From: RUG11237 sp964450185
GTDB lineage: Bacteria > Bacillota > Clostridia > Lachnospirales > Lachnospiraceae
Reading direction: 5' to 3'
DNA: 14,612 bases
NCBI GenBank assembly: GCA_964450185.1
Contig: CAYVCL010000070.1
Coordinates: forward strand, 1-14,612
The position numbers were made by a program, and so were the translations under genes. Shown here in pieces: positions 14,587 through 14,612 of the stretch (position 1 is the first letter of the stretch; every line of letters begins with the position of its first letter). The notes below the pieces were generated by a model. That model saw nothing but the letters and a program-made list of their open reading frames with translations, made no database searches and had not been told where the DNA came from.

Positions 14587-14612
14587 TATATAGAACAGAT
14601 GTGAAAAAATAT

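Overview
The window reads as a chromosomal stretch of a low-GC, spore-forming Firmicute, most probably a member of the Lachnospiraceae/Clostridia. The grounds are the block yqhY-nusB-xseA-xseB-ispA-dxs-tlyA-nadK-argR-recN-spoIVB, which is typical of that group, the sporulation protease gene spoIVB, and the AT-rich codon use. All recognised genes lie on the minus strand, so transcription runs from high to low coordinates.

Right end (13985-14612): there is no protein gene. Two large inverted-repeat elements of about 270-295 bp, E1 and E2, lie in opposite orientation about 30 bp apart. Each has a long perfect outer stem (34 bp and 28 bp) whose sequence is unrelated between the copies. Inside, both have the same architecture of short stems. 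The unpaired loop segments (AACG, AAACTA, GGATTTC, CTAAAARC) are conserved while the helices change by compensatory substitution. This is the most striking feature of the window and I do not recognise the family.

11021-13984: a sigma-A type promoter (TTGACA-17-TACAAT) reads into prfC (release factor RF3). This is followed 3 nt later by a membrane-anchored transglutaminase-like protein.

1912-11020: a second clear promoter (TTGGCA-17-TATACT) starts a ten-gene housekeeping operon: an Asp23/Gls24 protein, NusB, both subunits of exonuclease VII, farnesyl/geranyl diphosphate synthase, DXP synthase, the TlyA rRNA methyltransferase, NAD kinase, ArgR and RecN. It ends in a strong rho-independent terminator. 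Gene spacing is tight (10-24 nt, one 11-nt overlap), except for a 99-nt gap holding a hairpin before nusB and a 46-nt gap before recN. The operon mixes DNA repair (xseAB, recN), isoprenoid synthesis (ispA, dxs), cofactor supply (nadK) and regulation (nusB, argR).

561-1911: spoIVB stands alone between two terminators, with a TTG start. spo0A, which follows spoIVB in many spore formers, is not present here.

1-480: the 5' part of a Fic-family (AMPylase) gene, with its promoter embedded in four regularly spaced copies of TTTTGAAATAA in alternating orientation. This is a probable operator array.
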